Source: Rhizobium gallicum bv. gallicum R602sp (GTDB taxonomy: Bacteria > Pseudomonadota > Alphaproteobacteria > Rhizobiales > Rhizobiaceae). From it: a stretch of DNA of 64,000 nucleotides. The DNA is taken from assembly GCF_000816845.1 (NCBI RefSeq), contig NZ_CP006877.1, forward strand, positions 2,361,501 to 2,425,500. The letters run 5' to 3'. Positions 44,296-52,175 of this stretch are shown here, in pieces. Both the position numbers and the translations under genes were made by a program. A model generated the notes under the pieces. The model searched no databases. It was not told where the DNA came from and saw nothing but the letters and a program-made list of their open reading frames with translations. Position 1 is the first letter of the stretch. Each line of letters starts with the position of its first letter.

Positions 44296-44811
44296 GTGAA
44301 GACACCCGTACCCGAAACATTCGAGGGCCAGATCCTGGCCCTCCTTCCCTCGCTCCGGCGCTATTCGCGAAGCCTTACCCGCTCCGACGCCGACGGCGAG
44401 GATCTGCTACAGGACTGTGTCGAGAAAGTACTTGCCCGCCGTTCGCAGTGGCGTGGCTTGAACCTGCGCGGCTGGGCGCTGACGATCATGACCAATCTCT
44501 ACCGCAACACCCGCCGCCAGAGCCCGCCCAGCATGATGGTCGAGCTTGACAGCGCCGAAGACATGCCCTCACCCGAGACGACCGCCGATCCGCTAGAGCG
44601 CTTGCGGCTGGAAGACGCGCTGAACAGCCTGTCGGAGGAAAACCGCGCCGTGCTGATGCTGGTTGTCATCGAAGGCTATACCTACAGCGAGGTGGCCACC
44701 GCGCTCGACATACCAGTCGGCACCGTCATGTCACGCCTGTCGCGCGCCCGTCAGCGGCTTGGAGACCGAATGAAGGCCGACAATGTGATTACGCTTCGGA
44801 GACCGAAATGA
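44296..44811 (+). CDS. ECF RNA polymerase sigma factor
   Basis: 171 residues from GTG 44296; an in-frame ATG at 44248 overlaps the previous gene. Region 2 is YSRSLTRSDADGEDLLQDCV and region 4 is YTYSEVATALDIPVGTVMSR. It is a small extracytoplasmic-function sigma factor. Its stop overlaps the anti-sigma start as ATGA, so levels of the pair are coupled. The upstream secreted protein is the most probable target along with the operon itself. Confidence 0.87.
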   Translation: MKTPVPETFEGQILALLPSLRRYSRSLTRSDADGEDLLQDCVEKVLARRSQWRGLNLRGWALTIMTNLYRNTRRQSPPSMMVELDSAEDMPSPETTADPLERLRLEDALNSLSEENRAVLMLVVIEGYTYSEVATALDIPVGTVMSRLSRARQRLGDRMKADNVITLRRPK

Positions 44812-45590
44812 ACGAGACCAACTCGAGCGTGCCCGAAGCGGACCTCCACGCCTATGCCGACGGGCAACTGCCCGAAAACGCCCGCGCCCGTGTCGAGGCA
44901 TGGCTGCAGGACAATCCCGAGGACGCTGCCAAGGTGACGGCATGGCAGGCACAGAATGCGGCGATCCGTTCAACGTTCGCGGCTTACGAAAAATCCAAGG
45001 AAAATGACATCCTGCTGGTCGATCCGGAAAATGGCGTTTCCGTTTGGCCGAGACGTTCGGCCATTGCCGCAGCCGCCGTCGCTCTCTTCGCGCTTGGCGT
45101 CCTTGCGGGTCATTATGGCCCTCCGCTCGTCCAGCAACCCGAACTGCAGCTTGCCGCTTCCGAGACACTGCCGGCAGAGGCGCAGAACGCCTTCCTGGTC
45201 TATGCAGGCGAGGTCCGCCATCCTGTCGAAGTCTTCGCCAATGAGGAAGCGCATCTGGCGACCTGGCTCGGCAAGCGGCTTTCTATTCCGAACCTGAAGG
45301 TGCCGGATCTACAGCCCCTCGGCTTCCGGCTCGTCGGCGGACGGCTGCTGCCGGTGGATGGAAAGCCGGGCGCGATGTTTATGTACGAGAATCAGGCTGG
45401 CGAACGCCTGACGGCGCTGGTCGGCCGCAACAAGGCGAACCGGACGACGAGCTTCCGTTTCGCCTCCGCCGGCGATGTCGAGACATTCTACTGGATCGAC
45501 GGCGAGCTCGGCTATGCCGTCACCGGCGAGATTTCGCGCGATATGCTGCGGCAGGTGGCCGAGGAGTGCTACAAACAGTTCCCGTCGTGA
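44808..45590 (+). CDS. membrane anti-sigma factor
   Basis: 260 residues. An N-terminal cytosolic domain (ADLHAYADGQLPENARARVE) as in RsiW/ChrR-type anti-sigma factors is followed by a membrane helix at about 84-104 (RSAIAAAAVALFALGVLAGHY) and a periplasmic domain of about 150 residues. It lacks a H-x3-C-x2-C zinc motif. It probably holds the ECF sigma inactive until an envelope signal. It is the last gene of the trio. Confidence 0.85.
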   Translation: MNETNSSVPEADLHAYADGQLPENARARVEAWLQDNPEDAAKVTAWQAQNAAIRSTFAAYEKSKENDILLVDPENGVSVWPRRSAIAAAAVALFALGVLAGHYGPPLVQQPELQLAASETLPAEAQNAFLVYAGEVRHPVEVFANEEAHLATWLGKRLSIPNLKVPDLQPLGFRLVGGRLLPVDGKPGAMFMYENQAGERLTALVGRNKANRTTSFRFASAGDVETFYWIDGELGYAVTGEISRDMLRQVAEECYKQFPS

Positions 45591-45593
45591 CGA

Positions 45594-45983
45594 TCAGCGC
45601 AGCGGATCGTTGGAAAGCTCGATCGGCTTTCCGTGCGGCGTGGCTTGCGCCGCACGCTGCCAGCTCTCCTGCAGCGAAAGGATGGCGCCGGCATCGGCGA
45701 TGCCTTTGCTGACTAGGAGCCCGGACAGCGCCGCGACCCAGCAGTCAAAGTAGTCGCTGCCATCCACCGCCCGGCCAGGCTTGTGCAGTTCGGCCGAAAG
45801 CGTCTCCGCCCACTCGCTCCATGTGAAGCGACCGCGTTCATGGAGGTGCACTGTCATTGCAAAAGCAGCAGCCGCCCAGGGCTCGGGAAAGACCGGCTCG
45901 CCATCGGCGGATTTCGGCAGTTGGGGCGATCGCGTAAGCGGCGATATCGTTTCACAAAGGCTCAAGGTAGCTCTCCCAGGCAT
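45594..45983 (-). CDS. nitrile hydratase accessory protein
   Basis: 129 residues. EPVFPEPWAAAAFAMTVHLH and GRFTWSEWAETLSAELH match the small activator (P14K/NhlE-like) that resembles the beta-subunit N-terminus. It helps cobalt loading of the alpha subunit. It overlaps the beta-subunit end by 32 bp; a TTG start at 45965, with GGGAGAG upstream, is an alternative. Confidence 0.85.
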   Translation of the reverse strand: MPGRATLSLCETISPLTRSPQLPKSADGEPVFPEPWAAAAFAMTVHLHERGRFTWSEWAETLSAELHKPGRAVDGSDYFDCWVAALSGLLVSKGIADAGAILSLQESWQRAAQATPHGKPIELSNDPLR

Positions 45984-46611
45984 CGATCGAGACCGTCAGC
46001 GATGGATCGGCGCCCTCGCCCCAGATCTCCCTGCCATCGAAAACGACGGTATAGACCCATTGTGGGTTCTCGCCCTTGCCATGCGCATTGTCGTCCGGAA
46101 ACACGAAAGAGCCCTGCACCGCCTCGACCACACCATTCTTGGCACGCGCATAGCGCGGTAGCCGGGTATGCGTTTGCGGATTGAAATTCTTTGTCCGGAC
46201 TTTCTCGCCGACGGCAAAGCGCGCAGCCCTTTCCACCGGACGGTCGCAAGGCCCGCCGCGCGCCAGAACGTTCGCGACCATATCCGCCTTCAGAACCCGT
46301 TTCGGCACCGCTCCGGCAGTCTGCTTGTGGCCGACATCGATCTCCGCAGCCGTTGCAAATCCATGCCGATCGAGCAGCACTTCCAGCGCCCGCATCCATA
46401 TTTCGTAATAGCTTGTGGAGAGATAATCAGCTGGCGGAATATTCTCGCGCGCATGCCGACTCTCGTCGATCGTCCAGGCACCGAACGCACCGCACGATAG
46501 CGTCAGTCCAAGCGCACGCTTCTCCCACTCATCATGGAAATACGGCTCGTCCTTTTCAGGCGCGACCAGCCCGAACCCCATCTGTCCACCAAGATCGTGC
46601 GGCCCGTTCAT
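45952..46611 (-). CDS. nthB: nitrile hydratase beta subunit
   Basis: 219 residues from ATG 46611. [19 protein letters not shown] is the typical beta-subunit start; the C-terminal half has [20 protein letters not shown] and the WVYTVVFDG strand of the beta barrel. It is translationally coupled (ATGA) to the upstream alpha gene. With alpha it hydrates nitriles to amides in the cytosol. Confidence 0.93.
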   Translation of the reverse strand: MNGPHDLGGQMGFGLVAPEKDEPYFHDEWEKRALGLTLSCGAFGAWTIDESRHARENIPPADYLSTSYYEIWMRALEVLLDRHGFATAAEIDVGHKQTAGAVPKRVLKADMVANVLARGGPCDRPVERAARFAVGEKVRTKNFNPQTHTRLPRYARAKNGVVEAVQGSFVFPDDNAHGKGENPQWVYTVVFDGREIWGEGADPSLTVSIDAWESYLEPL

Positions 46612-47231
46612 GCGCCTGCTCCAGGAGCGGACGCAATTGCCGTCCCGATCATCGCATCGCGGCTGACGAGACCGGCAAGTTGCTGCTCGCTCAGACCTTC
46701 CGTTCCCACGGGGCGCTCGGGAATGACGAGATAGCGCAGCTCGGCCGTCGAATCCCAGACCCGGATTTTCTTTTCCGCGGGCAGCGTCAGGCCGAATTCG
46801 GCAAGCACGCCGCGCGGATCGATCACTGCCCGCGAGCGATAGGCCGGCGCCTTGTACCAGACCGGCGGCAGGCCGAGCACCGACCAGGGATAGCAGGAGC
46901 AAAGCGTGCAGACGACGAGGTTATGGGTCTTGGGCGTATTGAAGACGGCGCGCATGTGCTCGCCCTGCCGCCCGGTATAGCCGAGGCTCGCAATTGCCTC
47001 CGTCGCATCGCTCTTCAGCCATTCAGCGAATGCCGGATCGCTCCAGGCCTTTGCCACGACATGGGCGCCGTTGCGCGGGCCGATCTTCGTCTCATAGGTC
47101 TCGACGATCGCATCGATCGCCGCCGGATCGATCAGCCCCTTCTCCGTCAACACCGTCTCCAGCGCCTTCACCCGCGCCTGCATGTCCGAATAGCGGTTGT
47201 CGTGATGATGATGATCATGATGGTCGTGCAA
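46608..47231 (-). CDS. nthA: nitrile hydratase alpha subunit, cobalt type
   Basis: 207 residues from TTG 47231 (GGAGGG eight bases before); a GTG at 47252 is another option. The metal-binding claw CTLCSC (Cys108-Cys113) has Thr at the second position, which marks the cobalt type rather than Fe (Ser). A His-rich N-terminus ([10 protein letters not shown]) is common in such proteins. It is the first gene of the alpha-beta-accessory operon. No cobalt importer or amidase is adjacent. Confidence 0.93.
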   Translation of the reverse strand: MHDHHDHHHHDNRYSDMQARVKALETVLTEKGLIDPAAIDAIVETYETKIGPRNGAHVVAKAWSDPAFAEWLKSDATEAIASLGYTGRQGEHMRAVFNTPKTHNLVVCTLCSCYPWSVLGLPPVWYKAPAYRSRAVIDPRGVLAEFGLTLPAEKKIRVWDSTAELRYLVIPERPVGTEGLSEQQLAGLVSRDAMIGTAIASAPGAGA

Positions 47232-47502
47232 GACGAGGCCCTCCGCGCGCACAGGATATTATCTTTAGGCGCTTGAATGCAGCTCGCCAACCCAATCTGT
47301 GTACCTTGCGGTTTTTCGATAACATCCGTGGGCAGAAGCCTTTCGTAACGTTAGGCCCACCGCCTTACGTCATGCCAGGCAAAAGACAACCAACGCCGCG
47401 ACGTAAGCACCTGAAACAAAATAGCTAATCCCTTTGCTTCCGAGGCAAAATCCGGTTCGCGTGATATTCTCCGCAATCTCGCAAGTAGGGAAAGGCATCG
47501 CG

Positions 47503-47760
47503 ATGAACAGGATCACTCTTCCCGCAGCAGCGCTTGGCGCGGTAGTCGCTTCCTGGGCAAGCGCAAACGACTATCACGATCTGAAAAAGGGTGAGTATCA
47601 GATCCCCGGACATCCCTATAAATCCGCGGAGAACTGCCAGCGCACCGCTCCGGTCGGCAAGTTCGACCGCTGGTGCGACATTCCGCTCCTGGGCTTCCGC
47701 AACTTTACCGACCCGACGATTATCGTTCAGTCTGGCGGCATCGGCGGGTTCGGCCTCTAA
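47503..47760 (+). CDS. small secreted protein of unknown function
   Basis: 85 residues from ATG 47503 (GGGAAAGG upstream); an earlier in-frame start at 47434 is less likely. It has a signal peptide (NRITLPAAALGAVVASWASA) and a short mature part with two cysteines (ENCQRTAP and DRWCDIP). Not recognised. It is convergent with the LysE exporter, 39 bp away. Confidence 0.55.
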   Translation: MNRITLPAAALGAVVASWASANDYHDLKKGEYQIPGHPYKSAENCQRTAPVGKFDRWCDIPLLGFRNFTDPTIIVQSGGIGGFGL

Positions 47761-47799
47761 GCGCCTCTGCTGGCGGCCGCCTGGACGGTCCGCTCTTTT

Positions 47800-48393
47800 C
47801 TATTTCAACATCGGCCAGAGGCTCAGCACCAACAGCACCGCCATGGTGACGTTGAACCATTTGAGCCGCACCGGGTCGGACAGCCATTTGCTCAATGCGG
47901 AACCGAAGCCGGCCCAGGTCGAAACGCTTGGAATGTTGACCGCGGCAAAGGCAAGGCCGACGATCAGCACGCTGGCGAGATAGAGGTCGGAATTGGTGTA
48001 GGTCGCCATGGCCGTTACCGCCATGACCCAAGCCTTGGGATTGACCCACTGGAAGGCGGCAGCAGCAAGGAATGACATCGGCTTGACGCTGCCCTTGCCT
48101 TCGCTCAGCGCCCGCGACGTCGCGATCTTCCACGCGATCCAGACGAGATAAACGCCGCCCGCAAATTTCAGCGCCGTGTAAAGCGCAGGCACCGTTCGCA
48201 GCAACGCGCCGAGCCCAAGTCCGACGCCGAGAAGAAGCAAGAAAAAGCCCGCGCCGATGCCCAACATATGCGGGACCGTCCGACGAAAGCCGAAATTCAC
48301 CCCGGATGCAAAGAGCATCATATTGTTCGGCCCCGGCGTGATCGATGTCGTGAAGGCAAAGAGAACAAGAGCCAGAAACGTATCCAGCGGCAT
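47800..48393 (-). CDS. LysE-family amino-acid exporter
   Basis: 197 residues with six membrane segments. SITPGPNNMMLFASGVNFGF is the LysE/RhtB signature. GGGAGGTTCC precedes the ATG. LysE/RhtB proteins export basic or neutral amino acids or their derivatives. An 87-bp-distant dyad TGTCATGGTGACA in the shared upstream region matches one before the aminotransferase at 25.0 kb. Confidence 0.9.
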   Translation of the reverse strand: MPLDTFLALVLFAFTTSITPGPNNMMLFASGVNFGFRRTVPHMLGIGAGFFLLLLGVGLGLGALLRTVPALYTALKFAGGVYLVWIAWKIATSRALSEGKGSVKPMSFLAAAAFQWVNPKAWVMAVTAMATYTNSDLYLASVLIVGLAFAAVNIPSVSTWAGFGSALSKWLSDPVRLKWFNVTMAVLLVLSLWPMLK

Positions 48394-48479
48394 GGAACCT
48401 CCCGCAGATCGTCAACCATGACGATCCCTGTCGATTGAAATCCGCTATCCCGCCCGCACTTCCTAAGCCAGATAATCAT

Positions 48480-48492
48480 TGTCATGGTGACA
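48480..48492. promoter_or_regulatory. TGTCATGGTGACA dyad between LysE and aldo/keto reductase genes
   Basis: 13-bp dyad (arms TGTCA/TGACA) in the 144-bp divergent region, one base different from the site at 25051-25063. Confidence 0.5.
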
Positions 48493-48537
48493 GGATTGCT
48501 TGAAAGATTACGCGTCTGCGCAATCTTTGAAGGAGAA

Positions 48538-49401
48538 ATGAAAGATTCGGCCATGCAAGACGACCCAATCCCGGCGATCACCTTCCCGAACGGCATCGAA
48601 GTCCCCGCTCTCGGCCAGGGCACCTGGAACATGGGAGAACGGGCGTCGGAAGCCGAGCGCGAAATCGCAAGCCTCAAAGCCGGCATAGAGCTCGGCATGA
48701 CGCTGATCGATACGGCCGAAATGTACGGGGAAGGCGATTCCGAGCGCATCGTCGGCCGCGCCATCAAGGGCCGGCGCGACGGCCTGTTCATCGTCACCAA
48801 GGTCTATCCGTGGAATGCCAGCCGCAGGGGCACGATCGAAGCCTGCGAGCGGAGCCTTTCACGTCTCGGCATCGACCAGATCGACCTCTACCTGCTGCAC
48901 TGGCGGGGCGAGCATCCGCTGGCCGATACCGTCGAAGCCTTCGAGGACTTGAAGGACGCCGGAAAGATCGGCGCCTGGGGCGTTTCGAACTTCGATATCG
49001 GCGACATCGAGGAACTGCTTGCCGTTCCGGGCGGTCGGCACGTCGCTGCCAACCAGGTTCTCTACAATCTCGCGCGCCGCGGCATCGAGTATGATCTTCT
49101 GCCCTGGTGCCAGGAGCATGGTGTCCCGGTCATGGCCTATTCGCCGATCGAACAGGGCCGCATCCTGCACAATCCCGAGCTCATCCGCATCGCCAAGGCC
49201 AATCAGGCAACCCCGGCTCAGATTGCCCTTGCCTTCCTTCTCGAACGCGACGGCGTGATCGCCATTCCGAAGACGTCGAATGCCGACCGCGCCGCTGAAA
49301 ACCGCGATTGCGTCTCGCTCGATATCAGCGACGAGGACTGGGTGGCGCTCGACGCCGCCTTCCCGCCGCCGACCCGCAAATCAGCGCTCGAAATGCTCTG
49401 A
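48538..49401 (+). CDS. aldo/keto reductase
   Basis: 287 residues from ATG 48538, which is very close to AAGGAG; ATG 48553 is an alternative. Catalytic Asp/Tyr are in [19 protein letters not shown], Lys in IVTKVYPWN and His in YLLHWRG. It resembles the YdhF/2,5-diketogluconate reductase group. It is divergent from the LysE exporter. Substrate unknown. Confidence 0.9.
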   Translation: MKDSAMQDDPIPAITFPNGIEVPALGQGTWNMGERASEAEREIASLKAGIELGMTLIDTAEMYGEGDSERIVGRAIKGRRDGLFIVTKVYPWNASRRGTIEACERSLSRLGIDQIDLYLLHWRGEHPLADTVEAFEDLKDAGKIGAWGVSNFDIGDIEELLAVPGGRHVAANQVLYNLARRGIEYDLLPWCQEHGVPVMAYSPIEQGRILHNPELIRIAKANQATPAQIALAFLLERDGVIAIPKTSNADRAAENRDCVSLDISDEDWVALDAAFPPPTRKSALEML

Positions 49402-49434
49402 GACTTCAGGATGGCGCGCTGGCCAGACGCCGGT

Positions 49435-50007
49435 TCACATCCCCTGCGGACCGCGGTTCATGGCGGCGATGCCGGTGCGGCAGACTTCGATCAAGCCGAG
49501 CGGCTTCATGATCGCCACGAACTGATCGATTTTCGAGGACTTGCCGGTGATCTCCAGAATGAAATGCTCGACAGTCGCGTCGACCACCTTGGCGTGGAAG
49601 GCATCGGCAAGACGTAGCGTCTCGGCCCGGGTTTCGCCGGTCCCGATCACCTTGACGAGCGCCACTTCCCGTTCGATCGGACGCTCCTGCCCGAGTTCGC
49701 GAGCACGCACCGTCAAGTCCACGACGCGGTGCACCGGCACGATGCGCTCGAGCTGGGCCTTGATCTGCTCCAGCACATGCGGCGTGCCTCGTGTCACGAT
49801 GGTAATGCGCGACAGATGCGCCTGATGCTCGGTTTCGGAGACCGTGAGGCTTTCGATGTTGTAGCCCCGGCCGGAGAACAGGCCGATGACACGGGCAAGG
49901 ACGCCCGGCTCGTTATCGACGAGGATCGAGAGCGTATGGTTCTCGGCGGCTGCGGTTTCCGGCGAGATGAAGTAGGCAGAGCCTGTCGGCTGTAGATGTG
50001 CGTTCAT
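49435..50007 (-). CDS. ilvH: acetolactate synthase small (regulatory) subunit
   Basis: 190 residues from ATG 50007 (GAGGAAG upstream). An ACT domain (SILVDNEPGVLARVIGLFSG) at about 25-95 binds valine for feedback inhibition; a C-terminal domain follows. It is 25 bp after ilvI on the same strand and acts with it as the regulatory subunit in the cytosol. The start MNAHLQPTGSAYFIS is usual for rhizobia. Confidence 0.96.
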   Translation of the reverse strand: MNAHLQPTGSAYFISPETAAAENHTLSILVDNEPGVLARVIGLFSGRGYNIESLTVSETEHQAHLSRITIVTRGTPHVLEQIKAQLERIVPVHRVVDLTVRARELGQERPIEREVALVKVIGTGETRAETLRLADAFHAKVVDATVEHFILEITGKSSKIDQFVAIMKPLGLIEVCRTGIAAMNRGPQGM

Positions 50008-50032
50008 TGTCTTGGCTTCCTCACCTTCGATA

Positions 50033-51826
50033 TCAAACGAGCTGACGGCCCTTGGCGTCGATCGCATTGGCGACCGCTTCGTCCGTGGCTTCGTCCGGCA
50101 GCAGCATCTCGTTATGCGCCTTGCCCGATGGGATCATCGGGAAGCAGTTGGCGAGATTGGCAACGCGGCAATCGAGGATGACCGGCTTCTTCACGTCTAT
50201 CATCTCCTGGATCGTACCGTCGAGATCATCCGGCTTTTCGCAGCGCAGGCCAACGGCGCCATAGGCTTCCGCCAGCTTCACGAAATCCGGCATCGCCTCC
50301 GTATAGGAATTGGATAGCCTGTTGCCATGCAGCAGTTGCTGCCACTGGCGGACCATGCCCATGTACTGGTTGTTCATGATGAAGATCTTGATGGGCGCAT
50401 TGTGCTGGATCGCCGCCGACATTTCCTGGATGCACATCTGGATCGAAGCATCGCCGGCAATATCGATGACGAGGCTATCAGGATGAGCGATCTGCACTCC
50501 GAGCGCTGCCGGCAGGCCGTAGCCCATCGTGCCGAGGCCGCCTGAAGTCATCCAGCGGTTCGGCTGTTCGAAACCGAAGAACTGCGCCGCCCACATCTGA
50601 TGTTGGCCGACTTCGGTCGTGATGTAGGTATCGCGGTCCTTCGTCAATTCGTACAGCCGCTCAAGCGCATATTGCGGCATGATGACGTCGTTGCTCTTCG
50701 TGTAGGCGAAGGAGTTGCGCGCACGCCAACGGGTGATATTCGTCCACCAATCGGCAAGCTGGCCCTTCTGTGGCCTCTTCGGCAGAGCACGCCACAGGCG
50801 GACCATGTCCTCCAGAACATGGGCGACATCGCCGCGGATCGGGATGTCGACCCGAACATTCTTGTTGATCGAGGACGGGTCGATGTCGATGTGGATCTTC
50901 TTGGAATTCGGCGAGAAGGCATTGATGCGGCCAGTAATGCGGTCGTCGAAGCGGGCGCCAACGCAGACCATGACGTCGCAATCGTGCATCGCCATATTGG
51001 CCTCGTAGGAACCGTGCATGCCGAGCATCTTCAGCCAGTTCTTGCCGGAGGCCGGATAGGCGCCGAGCCCCATCAGCGTCGAGGTAATCGGGAAGTCGGT
51101 GAGTTCGACCAGCTCGCGCAGCAGCTTGCAGGCTTCAGGACCGGAATTGACGACGCCGCCGCCGGAATAAATGACCGGACGACGCGCACTGGCCATCAGC
51201 TCGATTGCCGCATGAATCTGGTTGAGATCGCCCTGGAGTTTCGGCTGATAGCTCTTCTGGATCGCATGATCGGCCGGCGGCGTATAGGTGCCGGTCGCGA
51301 ACTGGATGTCCTTCGGAATATCGACGACGACCGGGCCGGGACGGCCGGACTGCGCGATGCGGAAGGCTTCATGGATGATGGCAGCGAGCTCATTGACGTC
51401 CTTGACCAACCAGTTGTGCTTGGTGCAGGGGCGTGTGATGCCGACGGTATCGCATTCCTGGAAGGCATCGGAACCGATGAGCGAGGTCGGTACCTGGCCA
51501 GTGAGGCAGACCAGCGGGATGGAGTCCATCAGCGCGTCCTGCAGCGGCGTGACGGCATTGGTTGCACCCGGACCGGAGGTGACTAGCATGACGCCGACCT
51601 TGCCGGTCGAGCGTGCATAGCCTTCGGCCGCATGGCCGGCGCCCTGCTCGTGGCGGACCAGGATATGCTTGATCTCCTCCTGCTGGAATATCTCGTCATA
51701 GATCGGCAGCACCGCACCGCCCGGATAGCCGAAGAGATGTTCGACGCCGTTGTCCTTCAGCGCCCGCAGAACGATCTCCGCGCCTGTCATCCGATTGTCT
51801 GGTGTTTGGTTGTCCGTGCCCGTCAT
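50033..51826 (-). CDS. ilvI: acetolactate synthase large (catalytic) subunit
   Basis: 597 residues. The ThDP-binding region GDASIQMCIQEMSAAIQHNA, the N-terminal catalytic Glu segment LVRHEQGAGHAAEGYAR and the middle FAD-binding domain are intact. It condenses two pyruvates, or pyruvate and 2-ketobutyrate, into acetohydroxy acids. It is the first gene after the leader and attenuator and is followed by ilvH. Confidence 0.97.
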   Translation of the reverse strand: MTGTDNQTPDNRMTGAEIVLRALKDNGVEHLFGYPGGAVLPIYDEIFQQEEIKHILVRHEQGAGHAAEGYARSTGKVGVMLVTSGPGATNAVTPLQDALMDSIPLVCLTGQVPTSLIGSDAFQECDTVGITRPCTKHNWLVKDVNELAAIIHEAFRIAQSGRPGPVVVDIPKDIQFATGTYTPPADHAIQKSYQPKLQGDLNQIHAAIELMASARRPVIYSGGGVVNSGPEACKLLRELVELTDFPITSTLMGLGAYPASGKNWLKMLGMHGSYEANMAMHDCDVMVCVGARFDDRITGRINAFSPNSKKIHIDIDPSSINKNVRVDIPIRGDVAHVLEDMVRLWRALPKRPQKGQLADWWTNITRWRARNSFAYTKSNDVIMPQYALERLYELTKDRDTYITTEVGQHQMWAAQFFGFEQPNRWMTSGGLGTMGYGLPAALGVQIAHPDSLVIDIAGDASIQMCIQEMSAAIQHNAPIKIFIMNNQYMGMVRQWQQLLHGNRLSNSYTEAMPDFVKLAEAYGAVGLRCEKPDDLDGTIQEMIDVKKPVILDCRVANLANCFPMIPSGKAHNEMLLPDEATDEAVANAIDAKGRQLV

Positions 51827-51891
51827 GTTTTCTGTTCCGTTTTGACTGCTGGAATTGAGGTCTTCGGTGCGGAGGCCTGGATTTCAGGCAT

Positions 51892-51915
51892 AAAAAAAGG
51901 CCCCAGAGGGAGCCT
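51892..51915 (-). terminator. ilvIH attenuator terminator
   Basis: On the minus strand, AGGCTCC-CTCT-GGGGCCT forms a 7-bp stem with one G-U pair, directly followed by seven T residues. It lies 65 bp upstream of ilvI and 35 bp after the leader-peptide stop, as expected of an attenuator. Confidence 0.85.
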
Positions 51916-51923
51916 GTCAACTA

Positions 51924-51971
51924 GCGCATGGGTGGCTATCGCCGGATGGTTACACCATCCTGCCCATGCGC
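51924..51971 (-). promoter_or_regulatory. ilv leader pause hairpin
   Basis: A long hairpin: GCGCATGGG / CCCATGCGC (51963-51971 with 51924-51932) encloses a 7-bp GGATGGT / ACCATCC stem (51944-51960). The leader stop codon TAA lies at the tip. It is the likely 1:2 pause structure of the attenuator; an antiterminator pairing could not be assigned with confidence. Confidence 0.7.
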
Positions 51972-52006
51972 TTTCCCACCACAATAAGAACTGCTGCTAT
52001 TTTCAT
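51950..52006 (-). CDS. ilvL: ilv leader peptide (18 codons), probably leaderless
   Basis: Eighteen codons, too short for a normal ORF cut-off: MKIAAVLIVVGKRMGRMV. Codons 3-10 include two Ile, one Leu, three Val and two Ala, the expected control codons for an ilv attenuator. The stop lies within a stable hairpin, and a terminator with a T run follows. No Shine-Dalgarno is visible; the promoter at 52015-52043 predicts a transcript start at 52008-52006, so the message should begin at or next to the AUG. Confidence 0.8.
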   Translation of the reverse strand: MKIAAVLIVVGKRMGRMV

Positions 52007-52014
52007 GGGCGCAA

Positions 52015-52043
52015 TTGATAGACAGAAAATTTCATAGCGTCAA
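52015..52043 (-). promoter_or_regulatory. ilvIH promoter
   Basis: Minus-strand -35 TTGACG (52043-52038), 17-bp spacer, -10 TATCAA (52020-52015). It is a good sigma-70-like match and places the transcript start at the leader AUG. Confidence 0.7.
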
Positions 52044-52175
52044 CGCTTCCCGAAATAAAAAAACGGCGCGCACTAAAAGACGTAGCGCCGGTTATCCCGT
52101 TAAAAAACAAGAGACCCGAAGGGTTTTGTTAAAGGATAAATCATATGATCGCCTGCTAACGCAGGGAGTAGGCCG

